Shown: one piece after another, positions 7,160 to 14,296 of the stretch | Layout: each line of letters begins with the position of its first letter | Position numbering within the stretch: position 1 is the stretch's first letter | IMG/VR virus record: IMGVR_UViG_3300006750_000110 | Span: 1-20,395 of that record | Source of the DNA: a virus | DNA: 20,395 bases | Strand: one strand, 5' to 3' | Translations under genes and position numbers: made by a program | The notes under the pieces: generated by a model | Seen by the model: only the letters and a program-made list of their open reading frames with translations | Database searches by the model: none | Told to the model about the DNA's origin: nothing

Positions 7160-7666
7160 ATGGCCATAACAACGCAAAACAGCACACAGTACGCTAACAC
7201 TGTAGCTGTACCTTCAGTAATGAATGACCCTTCAGATCATCATGGTCGAATGAGAATTATGTATTTTTCTCATGATCAAGATGGTGCTGGAGAAGCAACT
7301 TCTTCTGTTGCATTAGGAAAGCTTCCTGCTGGTAAAGTCCGTTTATTTATAGGCTTATCCAGAGCTTATGTCAATTGGGTCACAAGTGGTGCAAAAATTG
7401 ATTTAGGTTGGGATGCTTATACTGATCTTGCAGGAGATGCAGTAGCAGCCGATCCAGATGGATTAATCAATGGAATCAGTGTCGATACCGTTGGTTATTT
7501 CAGTTTAGAAGGAGCTTCTGCTAATACTGGAGCACCTCTAAAAGCAACTGGTGGAACAAAGTTGTTTGAATCTCAAGGTGGTGTTCTAATCAGAGCAACT
7601 TCTGAAGATGAAGCACTAGTTGATGGCGATGATCTCGCTGGTTATATGGTTTACACCATTGACTGA
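7160..7666 (+). CDS. Probable capsid cement (decoration) protein, Bbp16-like
   Basis: A 168-aa protein with beta-rich, Gly/Ala/Asp-rich sequence and no membrane segment. Proteins of this length directly after this kind of capsid gene are the capsid cement or stapling proteins of BPP-1-like phages, which bind outside the shell and stabilise it. Visible pieces include a block ending in SDHHGRMRIMYFSHDQDG, a strand-rich core (KLPAGKVRLFIGLSRAYVNW), a DLGWDAYTDL segment, and an end with GGVLIRATS then DLAGYMVYTID. An AAGGA site lies upstream of the ATG. A strong terminator-like hairpin follows the gene. The assignment rests on gene order and overall pattern; another minor head protein is the alternative. 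Confidence 0.72.
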   Translation: MAITTQNSTQYANTVAVPSVMNDPSDHHGRMRIMYFSHDQDGAGEATSSVALGKLPAGKVRLFIGLSRAYVNWVTSGAKIDLGWDAYTDLAGDAVAADPDGLINGISVDTVGYFSLEGASANTGAPLKATGGTKLFESQGGVLIRATSEDEALVDGDDLAGYMVYTID

Positions 7667-7675
7667 TTAAACTTA

Positions 7676-7691
7676 GGGGGCTTCGGCCCCC
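7676..7691 (+). terminator. UUCG-loop hairpin terminator after the cement gene
   Basis: GGGGGC-TTCG-GCCCCC gives a perfect six-pair GC stem closed by a C(UUCG)G tetraloop, the most stable common RNA tetraloop. It begins ten bases after the cement stop. The trailing T-run is short (TTT, then CCC), so termination may be partial. T7 has its main late terminator in the same relative place, after the capsid gene and before gene 11, where read-through sets the capsid to tail protein ratio. A similar role is inferred here. Confidence 0.8.
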
Positions 7692-7707
7692 TTTCCCAAA
7701 GGAACTT

Positions 7708-7851
7708 ATGTCTAGAATTGTTTTGTATTCAACAGATGGTGATGAAAGAGAAGTCACTAGAGGTTCTTCAGAATTCAGAGAACTTTCTAAATTAGGTTGG
7801 TCTGCTGTAAAAAAAGAACCTGTAAAGAAACCTGCTAAGAAAAAAGCTTAA
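7708..7851 (+). CDS. Small 47-aa protein with Lys/Pro/Ala-rich tail
   Basis: A short gene between the terminator hairpin and tail tube protein A. It has an AAAGGA ribosome-binding site seven bases upstream of the ATG, and its TAA overlaps the next ATG in a TAATG junction. The predicted protein has a folded-looking front half (MSRIVLYSTDGDEREVTRGS, then SEFRELSKLGW) and a basic tail, VKKEPVKKPAKKKA, that resembles a histone H1-type or DNA-binding tail. There is no signal peptide. It closes the otherwise empty gap from 7667 to 7850. Function is unknown; nucleic acid contact or a minor virion role at the head-tail junction are guesses. Confidence 0.75.
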   Translation: MSRIVLYSTDGDEREVTRGSSEFRELSKLGWSAVKKEPVKKPAKKKA

Positions 7852-8486
7852 TGGCTACTGCAATTCAGATATCTAATATTGCCTTAAACAATATTGGTGA
7901 CGGGACTATTACAGCTTTTGATGATGCTAATGCACGGGCAAGAGCCTGTAAATTAAGGTTTGAAGATGTAAGAGATGCCGTGCTTCGTTCTCATCCTTGG
8001 AATTGTATGACTCATAGAACAGAGTTATCCAAAAGTGGAGACTATACACCTCCATTTGAATATAACTATGCCTATGTTTTGGATAATACGATTATTCTCA
8101 GGGTTTTAAACCTCTATGAAAGTGACCAATACGATTATCCATTCAAAGTAGAAGGTCAGTATCTTCTGACTGATGCTACTACTGCAAAGATCAAATACAT
8201 CAAAAAACCTAGTTCCAGAGATGATACTACTGATTTTGATGCACAATTGGTTCAGGCAATAGCAATGGGACTTGCATCAGAAATTGCAATGGATCTTACA
8301 GGTCAAGGATCATTGCGTGATTTGATGTTAGGTAAATTCCAGCAAGTGTTATCAGAAGCAAGAAGTATTGATGCACAAGTTGGTACTGCAGATGTTATTG
8401 AATCCAATGAATGGTTGAATTCAAGGAATACTTCCATGTCAGGAAACTTCAGACCTTTTTCTGCATCAACTGCAAATGGTGTATAA
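7851..8486 (+). CDS. Tail tube protein A (T7 gp11-like adaptor)
   Basis: This protein forms the ring beneath the portal that joins head to tail nozzle. The 211-aa length is close to T7 gp11 (196 aa). Key patterns are the N-terminal IQISNIALNNIGDGTITAF, a conserved block ARACKLRFEDVRDAVLRSHPW, then PPFEYNYAYVLDN and the C-terminal helix VQAIAMGLASEIAMDLTGQ. These match the podovirus gp11 family: small residue-rich N-terminus, RD.VLR.HPWN, and ALA..LA...T. The gene starts in a TAATG overlap with the 47-aa gene and abuts tail tube protein B with no gap, the usual pairing. Confidence 0.92.
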   Translation: MATAIQISNIALNNIGDGTITAFDDANARARACKLRFEDVRDAVLRSHPWNCMTHRTELSKSGDYTPPFEYNYAYVLDNTIILRVLNLYESDQYDYPFKVEGQYLLTDATTAKIKYIKKPSSRDDTTDFDAQLVQAIAMGLASEIAMDLTGQGSLRDLMLGKFQQVLSEARSIDAQVGTADVIESNEWLNSRNTSMSGNFRPFSASTANGV

Positions 8487-11400
8487 ATGAGAGTGACCCA
8501 AACTCAGACTAATTTCTGGGGAGGTCAGATTGCGGTTAAATCACAAGGTTTTGTAGATGAGGAATTGTATTCCAAATCTGTACAAGAACTTACCAACTTT
8601 GTGGTTACACCAAATGGTGGAATTGCAAGAAGACCAGGAACTCAATATATAGCGAGAACCAAACCAAATGCAGTAGGAGTTGGAAAAGAAGCAAATGCAG
8701 TAAAGTTGATTCCTTTTACTATAGGATTTGGAAGTTCAAACAACTATATACTGGAATTTGGAGTTTATCAGCCTGAAGTAGCAATCACTTCTGTAACAAC
8801 TGGAGATAATCTATTTACTGTTTCAGGAGGACATGGATTGTCGAGTTACGATGTTATTCAGTTAGAAGCAACTACGTTGCCTACAGGTGCTTCAGCAAAT
8901 ACTGATTATCATGTTCTAGTACTAAACAGCACTCAATTCAAAATTTGCACGACTGCAGCAAATGTAACTTCTACGACAGTAGTTGGTCTTAGTGGTAGTC
9001 TTTCTGCAGGTAAAATCAGTTCTAGAGGATATATAAGGTTTTATAAGGACAAGGCACAGTTGGCTTTATCAAGTAAACCTTATGAACTAACAACACCTTA
9101 TAATACGACTGCAAAAGTTAACTCTATACGTTTTATTCAATCGGCATCCTATTTGTTTCTTGTAAGTCCTGACGTTCCTCCACAACAGCTTGTTTATACT
9201 TCTGATACCTCATGGGCATTATCAGAAATATCTTTCTATGACGGACCTTATTTCAATTCTCAGGAACTTGCTGATGGTACTGCTTCTACAGTCACGATGT
9301 CTATATCAGGTGATCCTACTTTACCAACAGGAATCAATCAAACAGGATGGGTAGGAGAATGCGATAATGCGTATTATTGGTCTGGAGTTGGAGATTCTAA
9401 TCCTGCTCCTACAGATAATCTTCAAACCTTTTCATTCCTTCAGAATAAGAATCATGGTCTTCAGGATGGAATAAAGGTCAATCTTTCAGGAATTACTTTA
9501 GTCGTATCTGTATCTGCATCTTCTCCAGCTTCACCTACAGGAGGAGATTTATCAGATCCATGGGACGCAGATAAATCCCCTACATCAGATCCTTCTACAC
9601 ATGCAGATGTAAATCCATCAGCAACATCAGGAAGTGGTAATAAATCTAGTTTAAAAGCATCAATTACAACAGATGGTAATGGGAATCCTACCATTACAAT
9701 AACGACAATGGGTACTGGATATGATCCTACTGATACAATTACTTTTACAGATCCTGGTTCAACATCTGAAACTGCAACAATGACCCTGAATTCTGCACAT
9801 CCTTCCAATGGAGATTTCTTTGCAACTCAATGTACGGCTAATACCTTTAAATTAACCAGTGCTGTAGGAGATGCTCCTGTAGATTTTGGTCATAACCAGA
9901 AACCTACTGTAAAGGCTTATTTTTATAGAAAGAATTCAACTGTTCGTTTAACACAATCAGGAACTGGTGTATGGACAAATCAAGCTACTGATGGAGGAAG
10001 ATTATTCAGAATCAATACTTTAGGAAATGAACAGATTTATTGGGGTCATGTTCAAATTGATACAATAGATCCAGATGGTGACAATGCTAATGAAGCAGAC
10101 TGTACTGCAAAAACAGATATTCCTGTTTCGTTCACTTCTAATTTAAGAGATTGGAAATTAGGACAATGGTATACAGAGAACTATCCTCATTTTGTTTCTT
10201 TATTTCAACAAAGATTGGTCTTTGCAAGAGTTGATCATAGTCCACAGACTGTTTTCTTCTCTCAAACCAATGACTTCTACAATTTTGGCCCCTCAGAGTC
10301 TTTAGGATCGGCTACAGGACAAACAACAGCATCAGGAGCATCCATCATAGGAGAACAGGTATTAGCGTTCAATGCGATGACCTTTACGTTTGATTCTGGA
10401 ACTGTAGATGAAATCCAGTTTCTTGTACCACAAGAGAAACTTTTGGCAGGAACAACAGGTGGTATTTACGCAGTCTATGGATCAGAACAAGACTTAACGA
10501 TTACACCTACTAATTTTACAGTCAGAAGAGAAGGAACCCAACCAGCAGAAAAAACAGTCAATGCTGTAGCTGTAGATGAAAATGTTCTTTATGTCGAAGG
10601 TTCTGGAATCAAGGTTCGTTTAATCAATTTCGGTAAAGCAACTGCAGGAGAAAAATCATTCGATATCACCATAAGAGCTAATGATATTCTGAGCGATAAA
10701 GGTAAACAGATTATGGCAACCTCCATTCCTAACTATGCCAACTGGATCAGAGATGGTAATGGAGCAATCAGTTGTGTCACTTACATTCCTCAAAATACAA
10801 TATTGGCATGGCATAAACATCAAATTGCCGGCTCTTATGATTATACAAATACAAGAGGAGGTGATCCAACAGGACATTTAACAACAGATCAAACAAATGC
10901 AGTTGTAGTCGATATGGGAACTATTCCATATGATGATCAGGATCAACTATGGATGGTTGTCAGAAGAACCATTCCTACTGTAGATGGAGATAAAAGTCAT
11001 ACCATCATTGAAACCATTGAAGTAATGGAAAACTGGATGAAAGAAGAAACCATTGATAAATCCAGATTCATGGATGGTCATGTAGTCGCAACTACTGCAA
11101 CTTCAGTATCAGGTTTGAATCATCTGGAAGGATTAACAGTGAAGTTGCTTGGTGATGGTTCTCAATTGGATGATGTTGCTGTTTCTTCTGGATCTGCAGC
11201 ATCAGGTGCATCTTCGAACTATACAACTCTGGTTTCAGGATTAGGTTATGAATCTAAACTGGTAACACTTCCAGTTGCTCTTGGTCCTCGTGGAAATGTC
11301 AGAATTGGAAACAAGAAAAGGATTCACAGAGCATGGGTTAAAGTTTATAGAACACCAAATATTCAATATGGAATTTATCCAGCATCGGTTTCAGAAGGTA

Positions 11401-11591
11401 CTTTAACAGAAATGGTAACAAGAACTTTTTCTGACGAATATGGAGATCCACCAACTTTGGTTACAGGAGTTCAAGAATTGGTTCCGTCAAATCAAGGTTT
11501 TACTGATGCTCAGTTTCAGATACAGATTTCTGATTCAATGCCTACGAATATTTTAGCAATAGAACTGGATTACGAAACAAATGATAACTGA
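8487..11591 (+). CDS. Tail tube protein B (T7 gp12-like nozzle) with nested insertion
   Basis: The nozzle of the short tail. The N-terminus shows the family signature: NFWGGQI, then an ELTNFVVTPNGGIARRPGTQYI stretch shortened here to its key words NF, GG and RRPGT. Later family blocks include YPHFVSLFQQRLVFA, FSQTNDFYNFG and NWIRDGNGAISCVTYIP. At 1034 aa it is about 240 aa longer than T7 gp12 (794 aa). The extra length comprises two beta-type modules with an HGL motif (His at about residues 116 and 323); the second is interrupted by a Ser/Thr/Pro/Asp-rich insert (residues 339-434). The gene begins directly after the tail tube A stop, and the next gene starts 11 bases before its end. Confidence 0.93.
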   Translation: MRVTQTQTNFWGGQIAVKSQGFVDEELYSKSVQELTNFVVTPNGGIARRPGTQYIARTKPNAVGVGKEANAVKLIPFTIGFGSSNNYILEFGVYQPEVAITSVTTGDNLFTVSGGHGLSSYDVIQLEATTLPTGASANTDYHVLVLNSTQFKICTTAANVTSTTVVGLSGSLSAGKISSRGYIRFYKDKAQLALSSKPYELTTPYNTTAKVNSIRFIQSASYLFLVSPDVPPQQLVYTSDTSWALSEISFYDGPYFNSQELADGTASTVTMSISGDPTLPTGINQTGWVGECDNAYYWSGVGDSNPAPTDNLQTFSFLQNKNHGLQDGIKVNLSGITLVVSVSASSPASPTGGDLSDPWDADKSPTSDPSTHADVNPSATSGSGNKSSLKASITTDGNGNPTITITTMGTGYDPTDTITFTDPGSTSETATMTLNSAHPSNGDFFATQCTANTFKLTSAVGDAPVDFGHNQKPTVKAYFYRKNSTVRLTQSGTGVWTNQATDGGRLFRINTLGNEQIYWGHVQIDTIDPDGDNANEADCTAKTDIPVSFTSNLRDWKLGQWYTENYPHFVSLFQQRLVFARVDHSPQTVFFSQTNDFYNFGPSESLGSATGQTTASGASIIGEQVLAFNAMTFTFDSGTVDEIQFLVPQEKLLAGTTGGIYAVYGSEQDLTITPTNFTVRREGTQPAEKTVNAVAVDENVLYVEGSGIKVRLINFGKATAGEKSFDITIRANDILSDKGKQIMATSIPNYANWIRDGNGAISCVTYIPQNTILAWHKHQIAGSYDYTNTRGGDPTGHLTTDQTNAVVVDMGTIPYDDQDQLWMVVRRTIPTVDGDKSHTIIETIEVMENWMKEETIDKSRFMDGHVVATTATSVSGLNHLEGLTVKLLGDGSQLDDVAVSSGSAASGASSNYTTLVSGLGYESKLVTLPVALGPRGNVRIGNKKRIHRAWVKVYRTPNIQYGIYPASVSEGTLTEMVTRTFSDEYGDPPTLVTGVQELVPSNQGFTDAQFQIQISDSMPTNILAIELDYETNDN
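9501..9788 (+). other. Low-complexity plus GTGY-type insert inside tail tube protein B
   Basis: About 96 residues break the second HGL-type module of the nozzle protein. The first half is Ser/Pro/Asp/Thr-rich and probably disordered (SASSPASPTGGDLSDPWDAD region). The second half carries a short beta motif, TMGTGYDPTDTITFTDPG, of a kind often seen in phage receptor-binding or tail proteins. The flanks, HGLQDGIKVNLSGITL before and GDFFATQCTANTFKL after, read as one interrupted module when compared with the uninterrupted copy around residues 105-165. Confidence 0.6.
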
Positions 11592-11955
11592 TATCAAAGT
11601 CTGGCCTATAACGACTCAGGACGATATGGACCATATTCAAGAAGCAGCAGATGAAGATGGAGGAAGATCTTTAATTGGTCCAACTCATTTTGTTACTAAA
11701 GCTGGTTCTCCTATAGGTGCATTCTCTGTTGAAAGTCCTACTGTCTACTGGTGGATGCACTCTAAAAAAGCATCACCTAAAGATTCTAGAGCAGTCTTTC
11801 AGGCATTAGATGCAATCATGATGGACCGAAGACAAGAACATTACATCATTCCTTGTGAAGAATCTTCACCTTATTACGGACTTCTAGAAAAACATTGTTC
11901 TGTAATAAGACCTATTGAAGGTAGGGATTGGACACTTTTTACCAATAAACACTGA
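11581..11955 (+). CDS. gp13-position small protein, possibly GNAT-fold (124 aa)
   Basis: It lies between tail tube protein B and the gp14-like gene, the place of T7 gp13 (138 aa), and has a similar length. The arrangement resembles a small acetyltransferase fold: N-terminal helix with acidic residues (DDMDHIQEAADEDGG), a central strand (FVTKAGSPIGAFSVE), a helix rich in basic and acidic residues (KDSRAVFQALDAIMMDRR) and a C-terminal YYGLLEKHCSVI then DWTLFTN block. The classical acetyl-CoA loop (Q/R-x-x-G-x-G/A) is not visible, so enzymatic activity is doubtful. In T7, gp13 is needed for virion morphogenesis. The start overlaps tail tube B by 11 bases and the stop overlaps the next ATG (TGATG). 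Confidence 0.7.
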   Translation: MITDIKVWPITTQDDMDHIQEAADEDGGRSLIGPTHFVTKAGSPIGAFSVESPTVYWWMHSKKASPKDSRAVFQALDAIMMDRRQEHYIIPCEESSPYYGLLEKHCSVIRPIEGRDWTLFTNKH

Positions 11956-12551
11956 TGGGTCTTCCTTTAATTATAGCCGGAGCAATGGCAGTAGGTGCTT
12001 TAAGTTCACTTGCATCTAAAAACCAGCAGATTAATGCAGAAAAGGATCGACTTAATGCAATGGCTAGACAAGCAAGGAAAAATGCAACATTAGCAAAATC
12101 AGGTTTTTATGGTCAAGGCAATCGTTTTGGTCTTAATGCAGAACTTGAAACAGGAAGATTAGCAAGATCTCATGCACAACGAATTGGTTCTATGAGAGCA
12201 TCAATTGGAGGTTCTGGTGCAGTAGCAGATTCTGGAACAACATGGGATGTCATTGTTGCACAAGATGCAGAAAATCAATCAGAAATGAATGCATTCAGAA
12301 CACAAGTGGATTCAAGAATACAGGACTTCTTTGATCAAGGAGATTTACAGTTCAATTCTTATATGGATCAAGCAACTGCATATGAAAATGGTGCATTCCA
12401 ATTAGAACGTGGTCGACATGAAAGTATGCTCTATGCAGCAATGTCAGGTGGATCTTCAGGTGCTTCTACTGGAGCAGGTTTATATAGTGCAGGAGTTGAT
12501 CCTAAATGGCCTACTTTTGGGAAAAAAACTGGACATAATCCTCATAGGTAA
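11955..12551 (+). CDS. Internal virion protein B (T7 gp14-like)
   Basis: An ejection protein stored in the head and expected to insert into the outer membrane during infection. The length (198 aa) matches T7 gp14 (196 aa). An N-terminal hydrophobic, small-residue segment (LPLIIAGAMAVGALSSLA, residues 3-20) could span a membrane. It is followed by a long Ala/Gln/Arg-rich helical region with a conserved-looking block, RIGSMRASIGGSGAVADSGT (residues 76-95), the RASxGxSGV.xxSGS-type motif of this family. The C-terminus is Gly/Ser-rich (SGGSSGASTGAG). It sits between the gp13-like and gp15-position genes, as in T7. Confidence 0.87.
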   Translation: MGLPLIIAGAMAVGALSSLASKNQQINAEKDRLNAMARQARKNATLAKSGFYGQGNRFGLNAELETGRLARSHAQRIGSMRASIGGSGAVADSGTTWDVIVAQDAENQSEMNAFRTQVDSRIQDFFDQGDLQFNSYMDQATAYENGAFQLERGRHESMLYAAMSGGSSGASTGAGLYSAGVDPKWPTFGKKTGHNPHR

Positions 12552-12553
12552 TA

Positions 12554-14296
12554 ATGAGACTTAACTTTCAACAACAAAAACCAATCAATCTTTCTGCTGG
12601 AGGACCATCTTTTGTTCCTGATCAATCCAGAGAAGCAGATCAAGAAGCAAATATCAGACTTCAAATGATCAATGAACAGCAACAAGCCTTAAAAGATATG
12701 GCTCAAGCTGCTGTCATGGTTGCAAAAGCAAATCAACAAGCAAAAGAAGCAGAACAACAATCAGATTTAGCTGATGCTCGTTTAAAGATAATTAAAGTCA
12801 GAAAAGACATTGAATTAGGTGTAGATCTAAATAAAAGTACAGATTTAAATTATCAAAGAAGAGAAGAAGGCACATCAGGGTATTATCGATTAGATCCAAG
12901 TTTATCTGGATACTACAAATATTCAGATATGAATAAAAATCAGGATGCGACTACTTCTTGGCTTAAAGAACAAGTGATTTCTGATTACGAAGCAGAAGGA
13001 GATGAAAGGTTTGCAAAAGCATTGGAAAGAGAAGTTGAAGAACATATGGCAATTGCTTTTGGTAATGCAAAAAAAGCTGCAATCAAACATACTAAAAATA
13101 ATTTACTGAATTCTGTTAATAAAGATAATGAGAATTTCTTCAGATTGGTTGATGAACAAAAAACAATACAAGGTAAAACACAGGCCATTCAATCACGGTA
13201 TTCTGCAATTGGTAGGCAATTAGAAGGGACTCTAAGTCCTTTAGAAATAACAAAGGCTCAAGACAAATGGCTTGCAGATTCCATTAAACAAACTGTTACA
13301 AAACTTTCAGGACCAGATTCAACTGCAGCAGATCATTCTAAATATGATTTATTGTTAGAAGATGGAATAGCTGGTAAAGGAGTATTTAAGAATTCCAATC
13401 CTTTATTTTGGCTGAATTTAGATCGTGATGCTGGTAATCGAATCAATGGAATGAAAAGGACAAAGCAGATAGCCTTACAAAATGCTGCAGTAGATTATGA
13501 TCCAAGAAAATATATACAAAGTTTTTTAGGTGAAAATAGTCTAGAAATTAAAGTTGAAGATGGGAAAGTTAAAGTAAATTATAAACCAAGATTAAAAAAT
13601 GGGGCTATAGATCCTGAATGGGCTTCTCATTTTGCAGGACCAAAAGGATTACATCCTAGACTTACAGATGAAGATTTTAGAAGGCTTCTCAAAAGATCAA
13701 CTGATGCAATTCAAAAAGAAGAAAACGATAAATTAGGCAAGATTGACTTTAAAGGTGAAGAACGACGTGAATTTTTTGGAGAGGTTGATGAGTATTTCAA
13801 ATACTATAATGAAGCTTGGCAAGATAAAACTAATGATGGATTTATAAGGACCACAAAACCCACACCAGTTCCACCTTGGGAACTTCCTAAATATGCAGAT
13901 ATCAATACTCCTGAATATAAAGCCGTTGTAGTTCAATTAAAAATGATGCAAGGAGTTTTAGAAGATGGAGATGCTTTATTGGGTATGGCAAAAAACGAAA
14001 CTCTGGATACAACAAAATTAAAAAAGAAAGTAGATGCGATTTATGAGTTTGTGCATAACAAAGGATTTTCTGTTTACAGTGAAGGTATTCGTGATGCTGC
14101 CATTAATTATGAAAAAGGATTAAGAGCAAAAATAATGGGGCATATAAAACAAATTGGTAATGCAACAACAGATGGTCCTAACAGAGCAGAAAAAATTGCA
14201 GAGCTTAATAATCTAGATATGAATAATCCAGAAGATGCATTCATAATTAACGAAATAATGAAAGCTCAAAAGAAAAAAAAGGGACTAAATGACTGA
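12554..14296 (+). CDS. Putative internal virion protein in gp15 position (580 aa)
   Basis: No family is recognised by motif; the call rests on position after the gp14-like gene and on composition. T7 gp15 is longer (747 aa). The first 95 residues are Gln/Ala/Lys-rich and likely coiled coil (QQQALKDMAQAAVMVAKANQ, then AKEAEQQ). The middle is mostly charged helix with a short GTSGYYRLDPSLSGYYKY segment near residues 107-124. The C-terminus ends in a Lys-rich stretch (KAQKKKKG). No signal peptide or membrane segment is seen. It starts two bases after the previous stop and overlaps the next gene by eight bases. A soluble ejection protein that forms part of the DNA conduit is the likeliest role. 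Confidence 0.65.
   Translation: MRLNFQQQKPINLSAGGPSFVPDQSREADQEANIRLQMINEQQQALKDMAQAAVMVAKANQQAKEAEQQSDLADARLKIIKVRKDIELGVDLNKSTDLNYQRREEGTSGYYRLDPSLSGYYKYSDMNKNQDATTSWLKEQVISDYEAEGDERFAKALEREVEEHMAIAFGNAKKAAIKHTKNNLLNSVNKDNENFFRLVDEQKTIQGKTQAIQSRYSAIGRQLEGTLSPLEITKAQDKWLADSIKQTVTKLSGPDSTAADHSKYDLLLEDGIAGKGVFKNSNPLFWLNLDRDAGNRINGMKRTKQIALQNAAVDYDPRKYIQSFLGENSLEIKVEDGKVKVNYKPRLKNGAIDPEWASHFAGPKGLHPRLTDEDFRRLLKRSTDAIQKEENDKLGKIDFKGEERREFFGEVDEYFKYYNEAWQDKTNDGFIRTTKPTPVPPWELPKYADINTPEYKAVVVQLKMMQGVLEDGDALLGMAKNETLDTTKLKKKVDAIYEFVHNKGFSVYSEGIRDAAINYEKGLRAKIMGHIKQIGNATTDGPNRAEKIAELNNLDMNNPEDAFIINEIMKAQKKKKGLND

Noticed and set aside
9453-9788. Tail tube B insert as a mobile element or intron
   Set aside because: It is in frame, has no splice-type, endonuclease or terminal repeat signals, and its composition matches its neighbours.
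9461-9808. Minus-strand frame of about 115 codons opposite tail tube protein B
   Set aside because: It mirrors the low-complexity insert region; absence of stops reflects biased composition on the + strand.
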